From an uncultured Actinomyces sp. (GTDB lineage Bacteria; Actinomycetota; Actinomycetes; Actinomycetales; Actinomycetaceae), in NCBI GenBank assembly GCA_937926415.1, contig CALBAF010000376.1, positions 1 through 8,236 of the forward strand: a stretch of 8,236 nt of DNA, read 5' to 3'. Positions 5,604 through 8,236 of the stretch are shown here, piece after piece. The notes beneath the pieces are model-generated. The model was not told where the DNA came from. It saw nothing but the letters and a program-made list of their open reading frames with translations, and did no database searches. A program made the position numbers and the translations under genes. The first letter of the stretch is position 1. Each line of letters starts with the position of its first letter.

Positions 5604-7187
5604 TCAGAGCTGGCCGAGCATGCGCTTGACGTCGTCCGGCAGATCGTCGATCGTCGGACGCGGAGCGGGAGCCTCCTGAGCAACGCCGAAGGACGAGCCC
5701 TGGGGGGCGCTGCGCTCGGACGGGGGCAGCATGGCTTCGAGCTCCTGCTGGCGGCGCTTCGCGGGATTACCCGAACGTGCGCTCTTCTTCATGCGTGCAC
5801 GCTGGGCCTGGGCCTTCCGAGCGTTCGCCTTCTGCTTGGCCTTGCCGCCGCGACCGGGCAGTGCGCCCATGCCGGGCACGCCACCGCCCATCTGACCCAT
5901 CTGCGCCATCATCTCGCGCGCAGCCTCGAAGCGCTGCACGAGCTGGTTCACCTCGGTGACGGTCGTGCCGGAACCGCGGGCAATACGCGCGCGACGCGAG
6001 CCGTTGAGGATCGACACGTCCTCACGCTCGGCGGGGGTCATCGAGCGAACGATGGCCTCGACGCGGTCCACCTCGCGCTCGTCGAAGTTCTCGATCTGCT
6101 CGCGCATCTGGGCGGCGCCCGGGATCATGCCGAGCATCTTCTTCATCGAGCCGAGCTTCTTGATCTGCTGGAGCTGGCTGAGGAAGTCGCCGAGGGTCAG
6201 CTGGCCTGCCATGGCCTTGGCCGCGACCTTCTCCGCCTCCTCGGCGTCCATCTTCTTTTCGGCCTGCTCGATGAGGGTGAGGATGTCACCCATGTCGAGG
6301 ATGCGCCCGGCCATGCGATCTGCGTGGAAGCGCTCGAAGTCGTCGAGGCCCTCACCCGTCGACGCGAACAGGATCGGCGCGCCGGTCACCCCGCGCACAG
6401 ACAGCGCGGCACCACCGCGCGCATCGCCATCGAGCTTGGACAGGACAACGCCGGTGAAGCCGACGCCATCGCGGAAGGCCGTGGAGGTGGAGACCGCGTC
6501 CTGACCGACCATGGCGTCGAGGACGAACATGATCTCGTGGGGGTTCACGGCGTCGCGGATGGCGATCGCCTGCTCCATCATCTCCTGGTCGACGCCCAGG
6601 CGGCCGGCCGTATCGACGATGACCACGTTGATGCCGCTCTGGCGGGCGAACTCGACGCCGCTTCGCGCGACCTCGACGGGGTTGCCCACACCGTTACCGG
6701 GCTCGGGTGCCCAGACCTTGACGCCGGCACGCTCGCCGACGACCTGGAGCTGCTGGACGGCGTTGGGGCGCTGGAGGTCGGAGGCGACGAGGAGGACGGT
6801 CTTGCCTTCCTCGCGCAGCCACTTGCCCAGCTTTCCGGCCAGCGTGGTCTTACCCGCACCCTGCAGACCTGCGAGCATGAAGACGGTCGGGCCGGACTCG
6901 GCGAAGGTCAGCTCGCGCGTGGCACCACCCAGGATCTCGACGAGCTCCTCGTGCACGATGGAGACGACCTGCTGACCCGGGTTGAGGGCTTTGGAGCGTG
7001 CGGCACCGTAGGCCTTTTCACGCACCTGCGAGGTGAACTGACGAACGACGGGGAGCGCAACGTCCGCGTCGATCAGGGCACGGCGAATGTCGGAAATCGC
7101 GCGATCGACGTCCGACTCGGTCAGGACGCCGCGGCTACGCAGGCTGCGGAAGGACTGGGTCAGGCGATCTGACAGGTTTCCAAACAC
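5604..7187 (-). CDS. ffh: Signal recognition particle protein Ffh (SRP54)
   Basis: Ffh is the GTPase of the signal recognition particle. With 4.5S RNA it binds signal sequences on ribosomes and delivers them to FtsY at the membrane. The 527-aa product has an N domain (1-~95) and a G domain with GLQGAGKTT at 107-115, DLQRPNAVQQL at 137-147, DTAGR at 192-196 and SKLDGDARGG at 250-259. The methionine-rich M domain (~325-440) contains the SRP-RNA-binding segment SRRARIARGSGTTVTEVNQL at 397-416. A further ~80-residue tail has a basic stretch (449-480) and ends DDLPDDVKRMLGQL. This makes it longer than the ~450-aa E. coli protein. The start is a GTG at 7187 with GGGAG 7 nt upstream. It follows ftsY, its receptor partner, after a hairpin. 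Confidence 0.97.
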   Translation of the reverse strand: MFGNLSDRLTQSFRSLRSRGVLTESDVDRAISDIRRALIDADVALPVVRQFTSQVREKAYGAARSKALNPGQQVVSIVHEELVEILGGATRELTFAESGPTVFMLAGLQGAGKTTLAGKLGKWLREEGKTVLLVASDLQRPNAVQQLQVVGERAGVKVWAPEPGNGVGNPVEVARSGVEFARQSGINVVIVDTAGRLGVDQEMMEQAIAIRDAVNPHEIMFVLDAMVGQDAVSTSTAFRDGVGFTGVVLSKLDGDARGGAALSVRGVTGAPILFASTGEGLDDFERFHADRMAGRILDMGDILTLIEQAEKKMDAEEAEKVAAKAMAGQLTLGDFLSQLQQIKKLGSMKKMLGMIPGAAQMREQIENFDEREVDRVEAIVRSMTPAEREDVSILNGSRRARIARGSGTTVTEVNQLVQRFEAAREMMAQMGQMGGGVPGMGALPGRGGKAKQKANARKAQAQRARMKKSARSGNPAKRRQQELEAMLPPSERSAPQGSSFGVAQEAPAPRPTIDDLPDDVKRMLGQL

Positions 7188-7234
7188 GTGTTTACTCCCA
7201 AGATGGCGGCTGTACTAGGCACAGGTTAGCGCAC

Positions 7235-7267
7235 CTCGGCCCCGGGAGTCGCCTCACCGGGGCCGAG
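7235..7267 (-). terminator. GC-rich hairpin between ftsY and ffh
   Basis: A perfect 11-bp inverted repeat CTCGGCCCCGG/CCGGGGCCGAG (7235-7245 with 7257-7267) encloses an 11-nt loop that can add 3 more pairs. It begins 22 nt after the ftsY stop. No T tract follows on either strand, so it resembles the tail-less hairpins often seen at gene ends in high-GC actinobacteria. About 47 nt remain before ffh; they contain TAACCT and TAGTAC as weak -10 possibilities, but no promoter I would call. Confidence 0.6.
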
Positions 7268-7289
7268 CTACATGTCATGACTGGAGGGT

Positions 7290-8180
7290 TCAGCCCTGCG
7301 CGGAACCCACGATCGCGTCGACGAAGCCAGCGGGATCGAAGGGGGCCAGATCGTCGGCACCTTCACCGAGGCCGACGAATTTGACGGGTACGCCCAGCGC
7401 GCGCTGGACAGACACGACGATGCCGCCCTTGGCGGAACCGTCGAGCTTGGTCAAAACGATGCCGGTCACGCCGGTGGCTTCGGCAAAGACCTCGGCCTGC
7501 TTCATGCCGTTCTGGCCGGTCGTCGCGTCCAGGACCAGGAGGACCTCGGAGACCGGGGCCTGCTTGGTCATGACGCGCTTAATCTTGCCGAGCTCGTCCA
7601 TCAGCGTGGACTTGTTCTGCAGACGGCCAGCGGTGTCAACGAGGACGACGTCCACGTCACGCTCGACGCCCTCACGCACGGCCTCGAAGGCCACAGATGC
7701 GGGGTCTGCACCCTCGCGGTCGCTGCGCACGACGTCCACGCCCACACGCTCACCCCAGGTGGCGAGCTGGTCGGCGGCGGCAGCGCGGAAGGTGTCGGCG
7801 GCGCCCAGGATCACGGACTTCTCTTCCGCAACGAGGATGCGCGCGAGCTTGCCCACGGTCGTCGTCTTTCCGGTGCCGTTCACGCCGACCATGAGGACGA
7901 CGGCGGGCTTGGAAGCGCCCTCAACCTCGGGGCGCTCAAGGTTCAACGAGCGGTCCATGTCGGGGCCGACGAGGGCGAGGAGTTCCTCGCGCAGGATCTC
8001 GCGGATGCGGGCCTCGTCCGTCACGGACTCGACGGCGACACGGCGCTTCAGGGCCTCCATGAGGCTATCGGTGGCTTCAAGACCGAGGTCTGCGATGAGG
8101 AGTGACTCCTCGATTTCCTCCCAGTCGGCGGCGTTGAGTTGACCGCGGCTGAGCACGCCCAGAATCGCGCGGCCCAGCGA
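7290..8180 (-). CDS. ftsY: SRP receptor FtsY, 5' end missing
   Basis: FtsY is the membrane-associated receptor GTPase that docks the Ffh-ribosome complex at the Sec translocon. Taking the GTG-encoded residue at 8156 as 1, the C-terminal 288 residues hold part of the N domain (LNAADWEEIEESLLIADLG) and a complete G domain. The motifs are GVNGTGKTTT at 91-100, DTFRAAAADQL at 121-131, DTAGR at 174-178, TKLDGSAKGG at 236-245 and GLGEGADDLAPFD at 262-274. Residues encoded at 8180-8157 (SLGRAILG) also fit FtsY. Beyond that the frame stays open but reads Ser-Ile-Pro-Phe-His repeats, because the DNA becomes a GGAAT satellite. The true start and the acidic N-terminal region are therefore absent. The GTG at 8156 is not a credible start because it lies inside the N domain. 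Confidence 0.95.
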   Translation of the reverse strand, partial: SLGRAILGVLSRGQLNAADWEEIEESLLIADLGLEATDSLMEALKRRVAVESVTDEARIREILREELLALVGPDMDRSLNLERPEVEGASKPAVVLMVGVNGTGKTTTVGKLARILVAEEKSVILGAADTFRAAAADQLATWGERVGVDVVRSDREGADPASVAFEAVREGVERDVDVVLVDTAGRLQNKSTLMDELGKIKRVMTKQAPVSEVLLVLDATTGQNGMKQAEVFAEATGVTGIVLTKLDGSAKGGIVVSVQRALGVPVKFVGLGEGADDLAPFDPAGFVDAIVGSAQG

Positions 8181-8236
8181 AGAATGGAATGGAATGGAAT
8201 AAACTCCATTGCAATGGAATGGAATGGAATGGAATG
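8181..8236. repeat. GGAAT pentamer satellite at contig end (human satellite II/III-like)
   Basis: Seven exact GGAAT units (8186-8200 and 8216-8235), one unit with a single mismatch (8181-8185), and three diverged units (8201-8215) keep the pentamer phase throughout. This stretch is about 40% GC and meets strongly GC-rich ftsY coding DNA at a sharp boundary. GGAAT/ATTCC arrays with such diverged units are characteristic of human satellites II and III. No bacterial role is apparent. The most likely source is host DNA joined during library preparation or assembly. Confidence 0.85.

Noticed and set aside
5397..7172. Plus-strand open frame of 591 codons opposite ffh and the amidohydrolase start
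   Set aside because: It is the antisense shadow of ffh: high-GC codon bias removes stops from the opposite strand. The translation is low-complexity His/Leu/Arg-rich with no recognisable domain and no ribosome binding site I could see.
8205..8218. 14-bp perfect palindrome TCCATTGCAATGGA as an operator or foldback site
   Set aside because: It lies wholly within the satellite-like tract and arises from diverged pentamer units, so it says nothing about bacterial regulation.
8181..8236. The GGAAT array as a bacterial microsatellite or phase-variable tract in ftsY
   Set aside because: Phase variation in an essential SRP receptor is implausible, the base composition is foreign, and the expected FtsY residues are missing rather than interrupted. 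Human satellite contamination explains it more simply.
1..8236. CRISPR arrays, tRNA or rRNA genes, insertion sequences, prophage or defence genes
   Set aside because: No spaced direct repeats, tRNA-like cloverleaf, transposase or phage-type reading frame was seen; nearly all the sequence is accounted for by conserved housekeeping genes.

Overview
The window reads as the chromosome of a high-GC Gram-positive actinobacterium. The evidence is strongly GC-rich codon third positions, an Ala/Glu-rich tail on bS16, and the gene order signal-recognition genes - amidohydrolase - rpsP - khpA - rimM - trmD - rplS - lepB - rnhB. From memory this order resembles the Mycobacterium tuberculosis Rv2916c-Rv2902c neighbourhood. 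An Actinomyces/Schaalia-type organism living on humans is a reasonable guess, partly because the contig ends in human-like satellite DNA, but the genus is inference.

Every supported gene is on the minus strand, so transcription runs from high to low coordinates. In that order: ftsY (5' end lost), a GC-rich hairpin, ffh, an amidohydrolase 3 nt behind ffh, and a promoter with a leader of about 120 nt. Then come rpsP, khpA, two consecutive hairpins, rimM, a trmD-acetyltransferase fusion, and a second promoter with a structured leader. The last group is rplS, a clear intrinsic terminator, a second hairpin, lepB, and rnhB (cut by the left edge of the window; its start overlaps the lepB stop).

Functionally this is core machinery for making and exporting proteins. 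FtsY and Ffh form the signal recognition particle pathway, and LepB removes signal peptides after export. bS16 and bL19 are ribosomal proteins. RimM and KhpA assist ribosome maturation and RNA binding. TrmD methylates G37 of tRNA. RNase HII removes ribonucleotides from DNA. The amidohydrolase is the one gene with no obvious part in this.

The most striking non-gene observation is at the right end. From about 8181 to 8236 the DNA changes abruptly to GGAAT pentamers like human satellite II/III and replaces the expected N-terminal coding sequence of ftsY. I read this as host contamination or a chimeric contig end, not bacterial biology. Otherwise the window is conserved housekeeping. The points worth a second look are the TrmD-GNAT fusion, the candidate rplS leader, and the hairpins that divide the operon. 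I found no convincing novel system.
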